Shown here piece by piece: positions 6,601-7,084 of a DNA stretch of 7,084 nt. Every line of letters starts with the position of its first letter. The first letter of the stretch is position 1. This DNA comes from Candidatus Zixiibacteriota bacterium. GTDB lineage: Bacteria > Zixibacteria > MSB-5A5 > JAABVY01 > JAHJOQ01. The notes beneath the pieces were generated by a model. The model ran no database searches, was not told where the DNA came from, and saw only the letters and a list, made by a program, of their open reading frames with translations. The translations under genes and the position numbers were made by a program. The DNA lies in contig DAOVLC010000074.1 of assembly GCA_030631455.1 (NCBI GenBank), positions 1 through 7,084 on the forward strand. The letters are read 5' to 3'.

Positions 6601-7084
6601 TAGAAGATGTGGGTAGCTTTACGACTGTGACAGTAGATTCACCGCTCGAAGAAAACCAAAGATACTGGTGGCGGGCGGCCACTTCCGACTATTATGAGGA
6701 ATCGGAATGGTCTGATCCGGCTACGTTCTACGTAGACAGCGAGAACTCATTGCCGACCGAATTCGATCTGGTGTACCCTCCCGACTCAGCGAACAGCAGA
6801 CTGGCTACTCTGACTCCGGAGTTCGTCTGGACAGAGTCGTTCGACTCCGATCCTCTCGACTCTATTGAGTACTCTTTGCTGTTATCGATCGATAGCCTGT
6901 TCACTTTCGTGAACACTACCTCCGGGATCTATGAGACTACATATGTGTATGTCGACAGCCTTCTCTGGGATGGGACATACTGGTGGAAGGTGAGAGCCCA
7001 GGACCAGAACGGTGGCGAGGTATGGTCAAGTCAGTTTCTCAAGATCATGACGGTGACTCTCGGCGATGCTGACGCCTCCGGAGA
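3660..7084 (+). CDS. Large secreted beta-helix / Fn3 multidomain protein with dockerin (3' end outside window)
   Basis: The frame is open from the ATG at 3660 to the window edge, giving 1141 codons without a stop. GAAGGAG (3644-3650) sits nine bases before the ATG, and an in-frame TAG directly precedes it (3657-3659), so the start is firm. Residues 1-21 are a signal peptide (cut after GLGIA). Residues 24 to about 340 are a right-handed parallel beta-helix, with the entry motif IRVPSDRGAVQTAIDAA, DTVLVSPGIYAENI, Asn/Ile-rich rungs, and the closing SPCIDAGDP (311-319). An Fn3-like domain follows (about 341-449; Trp368). A second beta-helix runs from IEVPGDFPTIQAGIDA (450) to about 817 and is rich in Cys. 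Three more Fn3-like domains lie at about 818-923, 927-1021 and 1028-1130. LGDADASG (1134-1141) starts a dockerin like that of the 190-1119 gene. Such helices often bind or cleave polysaccharide; no catalytic residues are identifiable, so adhesin or structural roles are equally possible. Confidence 0.92.
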   Translation, partial: MTRAILISLAVFVLLPGLGIAETIRVPSDRGAVQTAIDAASDFDTVLVSPGIYAENIDFSGKAIVLLSTHGRDATFIDAADPNMTIVRFVSGEDTTSVIDGFTIRHTTDALGIYCFGSHPIIRNCDISFCFHTGDGAGIYCTSSSAKIRRNRIHDNHGTLTGGAIVVTGIHAGILEIFGNEMYYNSSANGPGIGCGVTSRNVSIERNLIWGNVGTGSLAGGIYVSGQSFSVVNNTVVANTKGIMVYQGAGDIRNNIVAINVGEGLDPGSVSFDYNDVWGNGSLNDPGVNGISLDPLFIDSVNHVYALASESPCIDAGDPDPQYNELDGTRNDIGAFPFVLGGPLPVYINYGPFAVGNIIYIGTPQVFWSYYDGAPTVQEQYELEVGTDSVWDVAEMWATGAVSSSDTSVTYVGLPLSDHQTYYVRIRLHNGDHWGDWRQSDFFTHFSSLIEVPGDFPTIQAGIDATIDDDTVLVAEGHYYEQINLSGKSILIASYLLLDGDSTHILATVINGDTMMVGASENGSVVSADTDAPEPVTVRLLGFTIESNTTQSAIGIYDDSYDVTISSCWISENDGISYLHDGSLLSFDLCTIQDNLGSILSTETSEGYEFRSCTMSGATIEPLCACSISNSTLYDCSIEWSLSTPGRVIFNSALSGCVVYLTANASADIDSSVFLNTDFAILGSSADMSNSLIDGHTILSGDAPALTAVGCTFIGDFDFQASGDLDLLNCIVRPDGGNAVTGSGGSSVMSASCCDIYGFDGSWIEGDFQQIDTSDVFFLDPYFCDEDSDNYYLYEISPCLPESNGCEIQIGAYGFGCEVGEPSAEDISFGDESTNNIVENIPTIYWSYHDILYPIQVQFEIAIGTDDDWEYAEMWNPPPYVTPDTSIVYAGGELDDGSTYWLRIRVYNSLVWSDWSELSFRMNTVSTVPSLVSPLDDALVGILTPDLTIVNSSDPENDSLSYIFEVSIDSFTSTAWGIAVVEDVGSFTTVTVDSPLEENQRYWWRAATSDYYEESEWSDPATFYVDSENSLPTEFDLVYPPDSANSRLATLTPEFVWTESFDSDPLDSIEYSLLLSIDSLFTFVNTTSGIYETTYVYVDSLLWDGTYWWKVRAQDQNGGEVWSSQFLKIMTVTLGDADASG

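Overview
The window looks like chromosomal DNA from an uncultivated bacterium of the Fibrobacteres-Chlorobi-Bacteroidetes neighbourhood, most likely Zixibacteria or a close relative such as Latescibacterota or Eisenbacteria. This is inference from three traits. Two secreted proteins end in dockerin-like calcium loops of a compact type (GDVDCSGGVDIDD, then a CDIDGDGEPDC tail). One lipoprotein carries the GWxTD signature. One very large secreted protein combines parallel beta-helix and fibronectin-like modules. Base composition is moderate, and intergenic gaps are wide (about 350-390 bases). Each gene appears to be its own transcription unit.

Layout. Positions 1-33 may hold the first 11 codons of a divergent minus-strand gene. 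A promoter-like TTGACA-17-TAAATT (72-100) precedes a secreted dockerin-tailed protein (190-1119). A 393-base gap (1120-1512) contains what looks like a decayed minus-strand reading frame with a membrane segment and a coiled coil. A GWxTD lipoprotein follows (1513-2184). The next gap (2185-2538) holds a 131-base, perfectly registered nested palindrome and a second hairpin, both built from a REP-like sequence (CCCTTCG...CTCAGGG). A class I SAM-dependent methyltransferase is on the minus strand (2539-3273). A 386-base divergent spacer carries a good sigma70-like promoter and a leader of about 220 bases. The last gene (3660 to beyond the window end) is the largest. It encodes at least 1141 residues: signal peptide, beta-helix, Fn3-like domain, second beta-helix, three Fn3-like domains, and the start of a dockerin at the very edge.

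How the parts fit. Three of the four confident genes encode exported proteins, two with the same type of C-terminal dockerin-like module, so the region is best read as surface or secretome genes. Nothing in the sequence shows what the proteins bind. The methyltransferase has no evident link to its neighbours. I see no tRNA, rRNA, CRISPR array, transposase or defence system. The least explained signals are the nested palindrome, whose mismatches are mostly G.U pairs in plus-strand RNA, the cysteine ladder in the second beta-helix, and the duplicated helix-plus-Fn3 module.
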